A DNA stretch of 64,000 nucleotides. It comes from Phytoactinopolyspora limicola. Lineage in GTDB: Bacteria > Actinomycetota > Actinomycetes > Jiangellales > Jiangellaceae. Of this stretch, positions 1-9,787 are shown one piece after another; the first letter of the stretch is position 1; each line of letters opens with the position of its first letter. Under the pieces are notes generated by a model. It did no database searches, was not told the origin of the DNA, and saw only the letters and a program-made list of their open reading frames with translations. Where the stretch lies: positions 558,584 to 622,583 of the forward strand of contig NZ_JAAOEN010000002.1 of assembly GCF_011320225.1 (NCBI RefSeq). The letters run 5' to 3'. The translations under genes and the position numbers were made by a program.

Positions 1-184
1 CCGCCTCCAGCAGACCAGCCAAGATGGAGATGGTGGTGGTTTTGCCGGCGCCATTTGGACCAAGCAGCCCGTACGTCTCACCAGCGTCGATGTGGAGGGA
101 GACGTCGTTGACGGCGTGGATGTCCCCGAATGTCTTGTGCAGGCCGCTCGCCTCGGCGAGGCGAGTGCCGGGTATAACGGTCAC
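1..184 (-). CDS. ABC transporter ATP-binding protein, N-terminal part only
   Basis: Only the first 61 codons lie in the window; the gene continues off the left edge. The GTG start at 184 is followed by a typical ABC nucleotide-binding domain opening (LHKTFGDIHAVNDVS) and a Walker A motif GPNGAGKTTT. This form is usual in ATPases of ABC-2 type exporters (DrrA-like), so a drug or lipid exporter is the best guess, but the substrate cannot be read from this fragment. It follows the cydC stop by about 30 bp on the same strand and could be co-transcribed with cydDC. Confidence 0.85.
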   Translation of the reverse strand, partial: MTVIPGTRLAEASGLHKTFGDIHAVNDVSLHIDAGETYGLLGPNGAGKTTTISILAGLLEA

Positions 185-214
185 GACGAGCCACCCTATC
201 CGGTGCGCCGTCGC

Positions 215-1966
215 CTACTCGGCACCCCGTAGCGGAACGGGTTGGTGCCCCGCCGCTGCCCACCAGAGATCCTGGTAGGGGCCCGACACACCCACCAGGT
301 CGGCATGTCGGCCCCGCTGGACGACCCGCCCGGCGTCCAACACGACCACCTCGTCCACCTCGTCCAGTCCAGTCAGCCGATGGGTGACCAGCAATGTGGC
401 CCGGCCCCGCGTGGAGGCGAGCAAATCGGCCACTAGATCATCGGCGGTGTCGGGGTCGAGGCCTTCGGTCGGCTCGTCGAGCACCATCAACGGCGGGTCG
501 GCCAAGAGAGCACGGGCTAGCCCGAGCCGCTGGCGTTGCCCACCCGACAACTGTCCGCCGGCTTCGCCGACCATCGTGTCCAGACCGTCAGGGAGCGAAT
601 CGACCCAGCTCAACAGGCGCGCATCGGCCAGCGCCGCCCGCAGCCGCTCGTCGTCAGCGGTGGGGTCGGCCAGGCGCAGGTTCTCCCGGACGGTTGTATG
701 GAACAGGTGAGAGTCCTGGGTCACGCCAGCAATCCGGGCCCGGATGTCGTCACCGGCGTACTCCCTGATGTCGTGTCCATCCACCCGCACCGTGCCGGAC
801 TCAGGTTCGACGAAACGCATCAGGGCGGCCAGCAGAGTGCTCTTTCCGGAGCCGCTGGCGCCAACGACGGCTACCCGGCGGCCGGGTTCCAGCCGCAGAT
901 CGACACCGTTCAGCGCCGGCTCGCGGTCGCCGGCATAACGGACGGTCAGCTCGTCGACCTCGATCACAGGGTGGTGTCCTGGCGCCGGCCGGGGATGGTC
1001 AGGATCGGCTACCGGTGGTTCGGCGTCCAGCACGGCGAGCACGCGGGCGGCCGCCGCACGAGCCTCCAGGAGGTGCCGGGCCACTGGCACCAGAGGCAGG
1101 ATCGGCTCGAACGAGATCAGCGCCACCAGAGCGAGCACCGGCACCATCACCGGAGCCAGGGTGCCGGCGGCGGCAGCGGACAACGCCAGGAGCGTGACGG
1201 CCACGGTGGTGGCGCCCTGCACGAGCATGCTGGCCGTTGTTGCCGTCGCGGTGGTGAGCGAGGCCCGGCGCTCTACCCGGGCCAGCTCGGTGCCCGCCTG
1301 TTCGGCTTCCATGAGTGCCTGTTCGGCGGCGCCGAAGACGGCGAGATCGGCACTGCCGTGGAGCAGGTCGACGGTGCGAGCGGCCAACTCCGCGCGGGCG
1401 GGGGCCAGCCGGCGGGCATTACGACGGCTGGCGGCAGCGGTCACCATGGGCACCACGACACCGGCGACGAGCAGACCTATCGCGAGGGTGACCCCCGCCA
1501 TCGGCAGCGTGACGAAGCCGAAGCCCACCGCCAGAGCGGCCACCACGGCTGCCGTCGTGGCCGGCACGAACACCCGCACGACGGCATCCTGAACCGCCTC
1601 GACGTCGGCGACCATCCTGCTCAGCAGATCGGCGCTGCGGAACGACGGCAACCCGGCCGGCGCCAGCGGAACCAACGCGTCGTAGACCCGGCCACGTAGT
1701 GTCGCCAGGGCGCGCAGCGCGGCGTCATGGCTGGCCAACCGCTCGCCATACCGGAACAGACCGCGAGAGACCGCGAACGCACGCACCCCCACGATGGCCA
1801 AGCTGAGTGCGGCCAGCGGCGGCTGCTCGGCCGCCCGTGCGATCATCCAGGCCGCGGTGCCCATCAGTGCCAGCGTGGCCAGCTCCGCGATCGCGGAGGC
1901 GCTGACCGCCAACGCCAGCCGACCCGAGTGCGGCCGGATCAGCGCAAAGAGCCGACGCATCACCAT
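215..1966 (-). CDS. cydC: Thiol reductant ABC exporter subunit CydC
   Basis: Half of the heterodimeric CydDC exporter, which moves cysteine/glutathione-type thiols across the membrane and is needed for cytochrome bd assembly. The 583-residue protein has an N-terminal six-helix membrane domain. Its opening (RLFALIRPHSGRLALA, then LMGTAAWMIARAAEQPP) is characteristic of CydC. The C-terminal ATPase domain has Walker A GASGSGKST (Lys near residue 375), signature LSGGQRQR and Walker B LMVLDEPTEGLD. Its ATG shares one base with the cydD TGA, implying translational coupling. A second ATG two codons in is equally possible. No cydAB genes lie next to it, so the oxidase must be encoded elsewhere. Confidence 0.92.
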   Translation of the reverse strand: MVMRRLFALIRPHSGRLALAVSASAIAELATLALMGTAAWMIARAAEQPPLAALSLAIVGVRAFAVSRGLFRYGERLASHDAALRALATLRGRVYDALVPLAPAGLPSFRSADLLSRMVADVEAVQDAVVRVFVPATTAAVVAALAVGFGFVTLPMAGVTLAIGLLVAGVVVPMVTAAASRRNARRLAPARAELAARTVDLLHGSADLAVFGAAEQALMEAEQAGTELARVERRASLTTATATTASMLVQGATTVAVTLLALSAAAAGTLAPVMVPVLALVALISFEPILPLVPVARHLLEARAAAARVLAVLDAEPPVADPDHPRPAPGHHPVIEVDELTVRYAGDREPALNGVDLRLEPGRRVAVVGASGSGKSTLLAALMRFVEPESGTVRVDGHDIREYAGDDIRARIAGVTQDSHLFHTTVRENLRLADPTADDERLRAALADARLLSWVDSLPDGLDTMVGEAGGQLSGGQRQRLGLARALLADPPLMVLDEPTEGLDPDTADDLVADLLASTRGRATLLVTHRLTGLDEVDEVVVLDAGRVVQRGRHADLVGVSGPYQDLWWAAAGHQPVPLRGAE

Positions 1967-3708
1967 CAGCGCGCCACCTCCGGACCGGCCACCATGGCCG
2001 GCAGGTCGACGAGTTGTCCTCGGTCGACTCTGACGACCCGGTCCGCGTCGGCCACCATAGCCGGGCGGTGGGCCACGACGAGCACCGTCCGGCCGGCCAT
2101 CAACTGGGACGTGGCCTCGATGACGGCGGCCTCGCTGCCGGCGTCCAGCCCTGCGGTGGGCTCGTCGAGAAGCAGCAACGGGGCGTCCCGTAGGAAGGCG
2201 CGGGCCAGGGCGATACGTTGCCGTTGCCCGGCGGAAAGCCCGACACCGCGCTCACCGAGCTCGGTGAGGTATCCGCGTGGTAGTTGGCTGATGAACCCGT
2301 CCGCGTAGGCCAGCGTCGCCGCTCGTCGGACGTCGTCGTCGCTGGCGTCGGGGCGGCCGAGCCGGATGTTGTCCGCGACGGACCGCGCGAACAGATGCGG
2401 CCGCTGGGGGACCCACGCCAATCGCTCCCGCCACCCGTCGATGTCGACGTCGGCGAGGTCGACGGTCTTTCCGTCGTCGCCGCCGATCAGCACCCGGCCC
2501 GACGTTGGCCGCACCAGTCCGAGCAGCAGGTTCAACAACGTGCTTTTGCCCGCCCCGCTCGGTCCGACGAGCGCTACCCGCTGGCCCGCCTCGACGGTCA
2601 GCGACACGTGGTCGAGTGCGGGCTCCACCCTGCCGTCGTACTGGACGGTGACGTCGTCGAACGCTAGGCGACCCGTCAAGCGGAGGTTGGGCGGTTGGGT
2701 ACCGGCCAGGGCGCGGCCGGGCATCGGCGAGCGAGGTGCGAGTGAGTCGCGGGTGAGGCCGGCATCCAACGGCGCAACCTCCGCGCCCGCTTCGTCGAGG
2801 ATGGCGAATGCCCGAGACGCCACTTCGAGTCCTTCGGTGCTGGCGTGGAACTGCGACCCGAGAGTCCGCAGCGGCAGGTACGCCTCCGGTGCGAGAAGCA
2901 GGATCAGCAGTGCGGTGTGCAGATCGATACCGCCGTCGAGGAGGCGCAGGCCCACCGGCACGGCCACCAGCGCCACGGAGAGGGTAGCCACCAGCTCCAG
3001 AACCAACGCGGACAAGAAGGCCACCCGCAACGTCCGCATGGTGGCCAACCGATGCTGGTCGGCGCTGTCCCGAACCGCCTGTGCCTGCGCCTTGGCCCGG
3101 CCGAACACCCGCAGCGTCGGCAGCCCGGCCACGAGGTCGAGGAACCGGCCGCCGAGGCGTTCCAATGCCTGCCATTGCCGCGCGGTCGCCTTCTTCGTCT
3201 GCAATCCGACGAGCACACCGAAAATCGGAATCAGCGGCAGCGTGACGCAGATGATCAATGCGGAGGCGAGGTCGGCGGCGGCCAGCCGGATCACGACCGC
3301 GGCGGGCACCACGGCGGCGATGAAGAGCTGCGGAAAGTACCCGGTGAAGTAAGGGTCGAGTGCGTCGAGGCCACGACCGATGGTGGTGGTCAGCCGGCCG
3401 GCGTGTTGCCCGCCCACCCACCCCGGCCCCAGTTTCTGGATCCGGCCATGCACCTGCCCGCGAAGCGAAGCCTTAACCGAGGCAGCCGCCCGATGCGCGG
3501 TGGCCTGCTGCAGCCAGGACAGCCCGGCACGAACTGCCAAGACGCCGCCGAGCAACCCCACCACGCCGGCGATCTCACCGACTGCGGGCTGCCCCAAGAC
3601 TCCGTCGGCCAACAGCCGGGCCAGTAGCTCGGCCTGCAGGATGATGAGTATGGCACCGGCCACCGCCATCAACATGAACGCGGTGGTGAAGAGCCTGCCG
3701 GCGGGCAA
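1966..3708 (-). CDS. cydD: Thiol reductant ABC exporter subunit CydD
   Basis: Partner of CydC. The membrane domain carries the CydD-typical stretch around GLDALDPYFTGYFPQLF and TLPLIPIFGVLVGLQTKK. The ATPase domain has Walker A GPSGAGKST, signature GLSAGQRQRIALARA and Walker B LLLLDEPTAGLD. The 580-residue reading starts at TTG (3706-3708). The frame is open up to a TAA at 3757-3759, so a slightly longer N-terminus from a CTG codon is possible; family members usually have about 15 more residues. First gene of the leftward operon cydD-cydC-ABC ATPase. Confidence 0.9.
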   Translation of the reverse strand: MPAGRLFTTAFMLMAVAGAILIILQAELLARLLADGVLGQPAVGEIAGVVGLLGGVLAVRAGLSWLQQATAHRAAASVKASLRGQVHGRIQKLGPGWVGGQHAGRLTTTIGRGLDALDPYFTGYFPQLFIAAVVPAAVVIRLAAADLASALIICVTLPLIPIFGVLVGLQTKKATARQWQALERLGGRFLDLVAGLPTLRVFGRAKAQAQAVRDSADQHRLATMRTLRVAFLSALVLELVATLSVALVAVPVGLRLLDGGIDLHTALLILLLAPEAYLPLRTLGSQFHASTEGLEVASRAFAILDEAGAEVAPLDAGLTRDSLAPRSPMPGRALAGTQPPNLRLTGRLAFDDVTVQYDGRVEPALDHVSLTVEAGQRVALVGPSGAGKSTLLNLLLGLVRPTSGRVLIGGDDGKTVDLADVDIDGWRERLAWVPQRPHLFARSVADNIRLGRPDASDDDVRRAATLAYADGFISQLPRGYLTELGERGVGLSAGQRQRIALARAFLRDAPLLLLDEPTAGLDAGSEAAVIEATSQLMAGRTVLVVAHRPAMVADADRVVRVDRGQLVDLPAMVAGPEVAR

Positions 3709-4093
3709 ACTACCGATCAGGCGACGGGCCAGCTGGTTCAGAAGTACTCCCGACAGTTATGGGTACAGCCGTTAAGTCTTGTCAGCAAGTGTGGCAAGCG
3801 TGGATCGGTAGCTATCCGTCACCCCCTACCAGACCGGACAGCGTCTTGCTGGTCTGGTATGCCGGATGACCGCCAGATCGGGGCCGCGATCCGGCATAGA
3901 AGACCAGGAAGTGCGCGACACACCCGACTGGCCGAACCGACGCGACCAGAAGGCCGTCGCCATGCCGGCTGACCTCGGGTTGAGACGACGCGTGACCTAG
4001 ACCACAATGGCTGCCATGCGACCACGTCAGGCGGACGACTAACCTGTACTAGAGCAGCGGCGGACTCTCACGCGAAAGAAGGCGATCGCTACC
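3709..4093. other. Intergenic region between cydD and kgd with two adjacent inverted repeats
   Basis: Divergent promoter region of cydD (left) and kgd (right). I see no credible gene in it. It holds two consecutive perfect inverted repeats: TACCAGACC (3827-3835) with GGTCTGGTA (3851-3859), and TATGCCGGAT (3858-3867) with ATCCGGCATA (3889-3898). The second begins on the last bases of the first, so the arms form a linked double hairpin. Operator sites or a degenerate repeat element are both possible. Confidence 0.5.
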
Positions 4094-7000
4094 GTGGCCT
4101 CCACCGGCCCGCCAGCGGGTTTCGGACCGAATGACTGGCTTGTCGAGGAAATGTACGCAAGCTGGCTCGAAGACCCATCCAGCGTCGATCCGCAGTGGGC
4201 TGACTATTTCGCCGCCAGCGCGCAGCAGCCCACTTCCTCCAGCACCTCCTCCACCCCCCAAAAGACGACCACGTCCAGCTCGAGGACCACCGTGACTTCC
4301 CAGGCCGCGTCCGCTTCCTCCTCCACGTCCACATCTCCTCGTGGCACTTCCAACTCCGGATCCAGCAAAGATTCCGGGGCTACGGCCACCCCTAACACCT
4401 CGGCGACCACGCCCAGCAGGCCGGTGCCCGCGGGGGCATCCGGCGGGCGCGAGCCGGAGGCGCCGACGCGCACCTCCGCCACGGCCAAGCCGGCCCCATC
4501 CGATCAGGACGGCTCGCCGGCCGCTGACGAGAAGGTCCAGTTGCGCGGCGCCCCGGCGCGCACCGCGGTCAACATGGAGTCCAGTCTCGAGGTACCGACG
4601 GCCACCAGCGTCCGCGCGGTGCCGGCGAAGCTGCTGGTCGACAACCGGATCGTCATCAACAACCACCTCGCTCGGTCCCGGGGCGGCAAGGTGTCGTTCA
4701 CCCACGTCATCGGCTTCGCTCTGGTGCGGGCGCTGCGGCAGATGCCGGAGATGAACTACGCGTTCGGCCAGACCGACAACGGCAAGCCGGCACTGGTCAA
4801 GCCGGCGCACGTGAACCTCGGACTGGCCATCGACATGAAGAAGTCCGACGGCACGCGGCAACTGTTGGTGCCCAGCATCAAAAACGCGGAGACGCTCAAC
4901 TTCGCCGAGTTCTGGTCGGCCTACGAAGACCTGGTGCGGCGGGCCCGCGACGGCAAGCTGGCCATCGAAGACTTCGCTGGTACCACCATCAGCCTCACCA
5001 ACCCGGGCACCATCGGCACGGTGCACTCGGTGCCCCGTCTGATGAAGGGCCAGGGCACCATCATCGGCGTCGGCGCCATGGAGTACCCAGCCGAGTACCA
5101 GGGCGCGGCCATCGAGACGCTGGCCCGGATCGGCGTCTCCAAAACCATGACGCTCACCAGCACCTATGACCACCGGGTCATCCAAGGTGCGCAGAGTGGT
5201 GAATTCCTCCGCATAGTGCATCAGCTCCTGCTCGGCGAGCATGGGTTCTACGACGAAATCTTCCAATCGCTGCGGATTCCGTACGAGCCCATCCGGTGGG
5301 CTACCGACGTCACCACCGACCACGCCGACGAAGTCAGCAAACAGGCCCGAGTGCTGGAGCTGATCCACGCCTACCGGGTCCGCGGTCACCTCATGGCCGA
5401 CACCGACCCGCTGGAATACAAGCAGCGCACCCACCCGGACCTCGACGTCACCACCCACGGACTCACACTGTGGGATCTCGACCGCGAGTTCGCCACGGGG
5501 TCGTTCGGTGGCAGCAAACGGTTCATGAAGCTGCGCGACATCCTCGGGGTGCTGCGTAATGCGTACTGTCGCACCGTCGGCATCGAATACATGCACATTC
5601 AGGAGCCGGAGCAGCGACGCTGGATCCAGGAGCGGGTCGAGAAGCCGATCGACCTCACCCCGCGCGAAGACCAGCTGCGGATCCTTCTCAAACTCAACCA
5701 GGCGGAAGCGTTCGAGTCGTTCCTGCAGACCAAGTACGTCGGCCAGAAACGCTTCTCCCTCGAGGGTGGAGAGTCGCTCATCCCGCTGCTCGACGAAGTT
5801 GTGGCAGCGGCCGCCGAAGAGCAACTCGTCGAGGTCACCGTCGGCATGGCGCACCGAGGACGGCTCAACGTCCTCGCCAACATCGCCGGAAAGAGCTACT
5901 CACAGATCTTCGGTGAGTTCCAAGGCAACATCGACCCGCGCACGGTGCAAGGCTCCGGCGACGTCAAGTACCACCTCGGCGCGGAGGGCGAATACACCGC
6001 GCTCGATGGCTCGAAGATCAAGGTGTCGCTCAGCGCCAACCCCAGCCACCTCGAGGCGGTCAACCCGGTCCTGGAAGGCATCGCACGGGCCAAACAGGAC
6101 ATCCTCGACCGCGGGCAAGACTTCCCGGTGCTCCCGATCCTGGTGCACGGCGACGCCGCGTTCGCCGGTCAGGGTGTGGTCGCCGAGACGCTGAACCTGT
6201 CGCAGCTACGTGGTTACCGCACTGGTGGCACCGTCCACGTCGTCGTCAACAACCAGGTCGGCTACACCACGTCGCCGGAGGAATCGCGCTCGTCGATGTA
6301 CTGCACCGACGTCGCCCGAATGGTGCAGGCGCCGATCTTCCACGTCAACGGCGACGACCCCGAGGCGTGCGCCCGAGTGGCCCGGATGGCGTTCGAGTTC
6401 CGGCAGGCGTTCAACAAAGACGTCGTCATCGACATGTTGTGCTACCGGCTACGCGGACACAACGAAGGCGACGACCCCAGCTACACGCAGCCGCTGATGT
6501 ACGACCTCATCCGGGCCAAGCGGCCAGTCCGCAAGCTCTACACCGAGGCGCTGATCGGTCGCGGCGACATCACCATCGAAGAAGCCGAACAGGTGATGGC
6601 CGACTACCAGCAGCAACTGGAGCGGGTGTTCGCCGAAACCCGCCAGGCCGAGATCGCGGCCGCGTCCAGTGTGCCCAGCTACCCGGACAAGCCGGAACCC
6701 GAGGGTGCCATCGTCACCGCGGTGACACCGGAGGTCCTGAAGCGGATCGCCGACGCCTACCTCAACGTTCCGGACGGCTTCACCGTCCACCCCAAGGTTC
6801 TGCCCCAGTTGCAGCGGCGCGCGACGTCGCTCACCGACGGCGGAATCGACTGGGCGACCGCCGAGATCACCGCGTTCGGCTCGTTGCTGCTCGACCAGCG
6901 TCCAGTACGACTGGCCGGCCAAGACAGCCGCCGTGGCACGTTCGTGCAACGCTTCGCCGCCGTCGTCGACCGGAACACCGGCGCGGACTGGGTGCCGCTC

Positions 7001-7873
7001 CAGCATCTGGACGAGGGGCAGGCCAAGTTCTACGTCCACGACTCCCTGCTGTCCGAGTTCGCCGCCATGGGTTTCGAGTACGGCTACTCCGTCGCCCGGC
7101 CCGAGGCGCTGGTGCTCTGGGAGGCGCAGTTCGGCGACTTCGTCAACGGTGCGCAGACCATCATCGACGAGTTCTTGACCTCCGGCGAGACCAAGTGGGG
7201 ACAACGCTCCGGCCTGGTCCTGCTGTTACCGCACGGCTATGAGGGCCAGGGCCCGGACCACTCGTCGGCCAGGATCGAACGGTTCCTGCTGATGGGGGCC
7301 GAAGAAGCGTTCCGGGTTGCCCAGCCGTCGACGCCGGCGTCGTACTTCCACATGCTCCGCCAGCATGCGCTCAGCCCGCACCACCGGCCGATGATCGTCT
7401 TCACCCCGAAGTCGATGCTACGGAGCAAGCGGGCCGTGTCGGAGCCGGACGACTTCACCGGAAGCACGTCGTTCCAGCCAATACTCGGTGATCCCGGCGG
7501 CATCGACCCGGCCAAGGTCGAGCGGGTCCTGCTGTGCAGCGGAAAGATCACCTGGGAGCTGTTGGCCGCTCGGGAGAAGCGCTCCGACGAGCGCACCGCC
7601 ATCGTCCGGCTCGAGCAGCTCTATCCGCTGGCCACTGAGCAAATCCGGGCCCAACTAGCAGCGTTCCCGTCGTTGCGTGACGTGCGTTGGGTGCAGGACG
7701 AACCGGAGAACATGGGACCATGGCCGTTCCTTGCGCTCCACCTGCCGGCTCAGCTCCCCGAGGGCGTCAGCTTCCGCCAGGTCACCCGCCCGGCCAGCAC
7801 GTCGCCGGCCGTGGGGTCGCCGGCACGACACATCGAGGAGCAGAACGAACTGCATGACGCCGCCTTCGGCTGA
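4094..7873 (+). CDS. kgd: Multifunctional 2-oxoglutarate decarboxylase/dehydrogenase E1-E2 fusion (Kgd)
   Basis: TCA-cycle enzyme of actinobacteria that decarboxylates 2-oxoglutarate with thiamine diphosphate and passes the succinyl group to its own acyltransferase domain, working with a separate lipoylated E2 and E3. The 1259 residues match the family length. The order is: a short start segment ([20 protein letters not shown]), a Ser/Thr/Pro-rich flexible linker (about residues 45-155), an E2-type catalytic domain ending at [15 protein letters not shown] near residue 360, then the E1 domains with [14 protein letters not shown] and [10 protein letters not shown]. There is no lipoyl domain, as expected for Kgd. 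GTG start. Single-gene unit followed by a hairpin terminator. Confidence 0.96.
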   Translation: MASTGPPAGFGPNDWLVEEMYASWLEDPSSVDPQWADYFAASAQQPTSSSTSSTPQKTTTSSSRTTVTSQAASASSSTSTSPRGTSNSGSSKDSGATATPNTSATTPSRPVPAGASGGREPEAPTRTSATAKPAPSDQDGSPAADEKVQLRGAPARTAVNMESSLEVPTATSVRAVPAKLLVDNRIVINNHLARSRGGKVSFTHVIGFALVRALRQMPEMNYAFGQTDNGKPALVKPAHVNLGLAIDMKKSDGTRQLLVPSIKNAETLNFAEFWSAYEDLVRRARDGKLAIEDFAGTTISLTNPGTIGTVHSVPRLMKGQGTIIGVGAMEYPAEYQGAAIETLARIGVSKTMTLTSTYDHRVIQGAQSGEFLRIVHQLLLGEHGFYDEIFQSLRIPYEPIRWATDVTTDHADEVSKQARVLELIHAYRVRGHLMADTDPLEYKQRTHPDLDVTTHGLTLWDLDREFATGSFGGSKRFMKLRDILGVLRNAYCRTVGIEYMHIQEPEQRRWIQERVEKPIDLTPREDQLRILLKLNQAEAFESFLQTKYVGQKRFSLEGGESLIPLLDEVVAAAAEEQLVEVTVGMAHRGRLNVLANIAGKSYSQIFGEFQGNIDPRTVQGSGDVKYHLGAEGEYTALDGSKIKVSLSANPSHLEAVNPVLEGIARAKQDILDRGQDFPVLPILVHGDAAFAGQGVVAETLNLSQLRGYRTGGTVHVVVNNQVGYTTSPEESRSSMYCTDVARMVQAPIFHVNGDDPEACARVARMAFEFRQAFNKDVVIDMLCYRLRGHNEGDDPSYTQPLMYDLIRAKRPVRKLYTEALIGRGDITIEEAEQVMADYQQQLERVFAETRQAEIAAASSVPSYPDKPEPEGAIVTAVTPEVLKRIADAYLNVPDGFTVHPKVLPQLQRRATSLTDGGIDWATAEITAFGSLLLDQRPVRLAGQDSRRGTFVQRFAAVVDRNTGADWVPLQHLDEGQAKFYVHDSLLSEFAAMGFEYGYSVARPEALVLWEAQFGDFVNGAQTIIDEFLTSGETKWGQRSGLVLLLPHGYEGQGPDHSSARIERFLLMGAEEAFRVAQPSTPASYFHMLRQHALSPHHRPMIVFTPKSMLRSKRAVSEPDDFTGSTSFQPILGDPGGIDPAKVERVLLCSGKITWELLAAREKRSDERTAIVRLEQLYPLATEQIRAQLAAFPSLRDVRWVQDEPENMGPWPFLALHLPAQLPEGVSFRQVTRPASTSPAVGSPARHIEEQNELHDAAFG

Positions 7874-7887
7874 GTGCGGGTCGCCCA

Positions 7888-7918
7888 GCCGCGGCTGAAC
7901 CTGGCCCTCAGCCGCGGC
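7888..7918 (+). terminator. Hairpin terminator after kgd
   Basis: Perfect 11-bp stem (GCCGCGGCTGA / TCAGCCGCGGC) with a 9-nt loop, 15 bp after the kgd stop. There is no U-run, which is common in high-GC actinobacteria. Confidence 0.6.
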
Positions 7919-8021
7919 CGAGTTCGCGGGCCATGGCACCATTGCGGCAGATAGGCTACATGGGGCCCTTCGTCCGAGGGGCCCTACTGTCCTGGACAAC
8001 ACATTCGATCGGGAGTTGGGT

Positions 8022-8204
8022 GTGTACTTCACCGACCGAGGAATCGAGGAACTCGAACACCGCCGAGGAGACGAGCAGATCAGTCTCGGCTGGTTGGCCG
8101 AACAACTACGCGACTTCGTGGACGAGAACCCCGAGTTCGAGACCGCCGTCGAACGCCTGGCCACATATCTGGCTCGCCTCGACGACGAGACCGACGACAG
8201 CTGA
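8022..8204 (+). CDS. Small conserved actinobacterial protein, DUF6104 family
   Basis: A 60-residue acidic protein (VYFTDRGIEELEHRRGDEQ... ending LATYLARLDDETDD). It resembles the short DUF6104 proteins found in many actinomycetes; no function is known. The start chosen is GTG 8022, six bases after a GGGAG ribosome site and matching the usual N-terminus 'xYFTDRGIEEL'. An in-frame TTG two codons upstream would overlap that site. A predicted helical, soluble cytoplasmic protein. It precedes the SGNH hydrolase by 42 bp and may be co-transcribed. Confidence 0.75.
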   Translation: MYFTDRGIEELEHRRGDEQISLGWLAEQLRDFVDENPEFETAVERLATYLARLDDETDDS

Positions 8205-8246
8205 CCGGCCCGCGGCCGGACAGCGGAGGTGATGGGAGGACAGCCG

Positions 8247-8861
8247 GTGCGGGATATCCGGATCTGCGTGTTCGGAGACTCCTTCGTGGCCGGCGTGGGT
8301 GACCCCAAAGCGCTCGGCTGGGTGGGTAGGGTCGCCGCGCGGACACCACCGTCCACCGGTGTCGACCTCACCGTGTATCCACTGGGTGTGCGCCGGCAGA
8401 CCATGGAGGACGTCGTGTTGCGGCTTCCTATGGAGTGTGCGCCGCGCTTCGCCCAGGGCGACGAGGGCCGCATCGTCATCGCCGCCGGCGTCAACGACGC
8501 CCACCAGGGTGTCGAACCGGAGCGCACCGCGGCCGCGCTGGAGTTCGGCCTAGCGTCGATGGACGTGTCCACACTGGTCATCGGGCCGCCGCCGGTGGGC
8601 GACGACGCCATGCTCACGCGCCTTGCCACCCTCGACGCCGCACTGGCCGAGTTGTGCCAACGTCGCGAACTGCCCTATGTGTCGACGTACGGCGCCTTGG
8701 CCAACCGTGATGCGTGGCGCGAGGCCCGCGCCGACGACGGCATTCATCCCAACCAGACCGGGTATGGGCTGCTCGCGTACGTAATCTTGCATGATGCGTG
8801 GTATCGCTGGCTCGGCGTCACCCCACCCGACACTCCAGTCCACCCCCGCCCCACCCCGTAG
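8247..8861 (+). CDS. SGNH/GDSL-type hydrolase (esterase/lipase fold)
   Basis: 204-residue cytoplasmic hydrolase with the SGNH blocks visible in order: block I FGDSF with the nucleophile Ser near the N-terminus, block III GVNDAH with the oxyanion Asn, and block V DGIHPNQTGY with the catalytic Asp/His pair. No signal peptide. Start chosen at GTG 8247, six bases after GGGAGGA; an upstream GTG/ATG pair (8229/8232) would lie on the ribosome site itself. The substrate cannot be predicted. The last codons (Thr-Pro-stop, ACCCCGTAG) belong to the left arm of the long inverted repeat. Confidence 0.85.
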   Translation: MRDIRICVFGDSFVAGVGDPKALGWVGRVAARTPPSTGVDLTVYPLGVRRQTMEDVVLRLPMECAPRFAQGDEGRIVIAAGVNDAHQGVEPERTAAALEFGLASMDVSTLVIGPPPVGDDAMLTRLATLDAALAELCQRRELPYVSTYGALANRDAWREARADDGIHPNQTGYGLLAYVILHDAWYRWLGVTPPDTPVHPRPTP

Positions 8862-9037
8862 TGCACCTGATCTCCGTTTTGTCACCTGATCGTTTTTGTG
8901 GCGACGATCAGATGCGGACGTGATGGCAACGCTGCTGGTCAACGTGCCGCAGCGTCGTCCGGAGGTATCTCGGGATGCGAACGGTAAACGATCAGATGCG
9001 CCATCTGACCGTAGATGTCGACGCGTGCATCTGATCG
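8852..9037. repeat. Left arm of a 186-bp near-perfect inverted repeat
   Basis: Pairs with 9602-9787 in inverted orientation; I found a single mismatch (G at 8916, with the partner reading A on the same strand), so 185/186 bases agree. The arm starts inside the last codons of the SGNH gene and includes its TAG stop. Within the arm the motif CACCTGATC or its variants GATCAGATGC/GCATCTGATC recur five times, giving the arm its own internal symmetry. Confidence 0.95.
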
Positions 9038-9244
9038 TCGGAGCGCCCACCGCGCCGTGGCTGTTCACCATCTGTTGACGTGCATCATCATCAGCACGGG
9101 CGGCGGCCGGTCATCCCGGTGCGTGCGGCAGCCCGTCCCAGACCCGGCGCCTGTTTCCGGGATCCGGTTGGCCCGCATTCAACCGCGCTGATCGCGCTCG
9201 TCGGCCTCGGCGTACGTGGTGGCGACGCGCATCCTCGCCACTTG

Positions 9245-9369
9245 GCTGCAACAAGGTTCCTTACGGCGCGCCGCCGTGTGCAGTAGGCCTCCTTGTTGTT
9301 GCCCTGGTGACAGTAAGCGTCCTTGTGCCCAGGGCGGATGCCGCAGTAAGCCTCCTTGCTGCTGCCCGG
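9245..9369. repeat. Cluster of degenerate AGTAAGCCTCCTTG units
   Basis: Three direct copies of a unit near CAGTAAGCCTCCTTGTTGTT begin at 9281, 9311 and 9344, each followed by a GCCC tract. One inverted partial copy lies at 9245-9263 (CAACAAGG..CCTTAC). Spacing is irregular (30 and 33 bp), so this is not a CRISPR array. Purpose unknown. Confidence 0.7.
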
Positions 9370-9421
9370 ACGGCAACATATTTCCCTTTGCCGTGAGGCC
9401 GCCGCGGCATGCCCCGCACTC

Positions 9422-9481
9422 CGCTACTGCCAGATGGCGTTAAAGCCCGAATCCGGCTCCTAGCACCATCTGGCGGTAGCG
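9422..9481. repeat. Hairpin with 16-bp arms
   Basis: CGCTACTGCCAGATGG (9422-9437) and CCATCTGGCGGTAGCG (9466-9481) pair with one mismatch around a 28-nt loop. It lies inside the 186-bp-armed island. Confidence 0.75.
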
Positions 9482-9601
9482 CAGTGCGCGATGTCGTACT
9501 GGGATCCGATGGGCCCGACTTTGCGAAGCCTCGGTTGCGCCACGCCAGCAGGCCTCCCTGGCCTCGACTGCAGCCACCTGACTCCGCCCGCACGGCGAAG
9601 C

Positions 9602-9787
9602 CGATCAGATGCACGCGTCGACATCTACGGTCAGATGGCGCATCTGATCGTTTACCGTTCGCATCCCGAGATACCTCCGGACGACGCTGCGGCACGTTGA
9701 CCAGCAGCGTTGCCATCACGTCTGCATCTGATCGTCGCCACAAAAACGATCAGGTGACAAAACGGAGATCAGGTGCACTACGGGGTG
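9602..9787. repeat. Right arm of the 186-bp near-perfect inverted repeat
   Basis: Inverted partner of 8852-9037. It ends within the last codons of the leftward dehydrogenase gene, so that gene also finishes Thr-Pro-stop with ACCCCGTAG inside the repeat. The two convergent genes thus share identical 3' tips. Confidence 0.95.

Larger units (their letters stand above)
9038..9601. other. Gene-free interior of the inverted-repeat island
   Basis: About 560 bp between the two 186-bp arms. I find no credible coding frame and no transposase or integrase motif. Contents are a cluster of short repeated units (9245-9369) and a separate hairpin (9422-9481). The short open frames here are repeat-derived on both strands and I do not call them. 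Confidence 0.6.

Noticed and set aside
3819-4025. 68-codon minus-strand frame between cydD and kgd
   Set aside because: Runs through the two inverted repeats and has no recognisable family.
4049-5854. Long open frame (601 codons) on the minus strand opposite kgd
   Set aside because: It is the antisense of a clearly conserved gene. High GC content at third positions keeps stops rare; its product is rich in Arg/Gly/Asp/Val without domains.
8852-9787. Complete insertion sequence or transposon with terminal inverted repeats
   Set aside because: The interior encodes no transposase, and the arms run into the coding ends of both neighbouring genes, so a simple mobile element is not supported.
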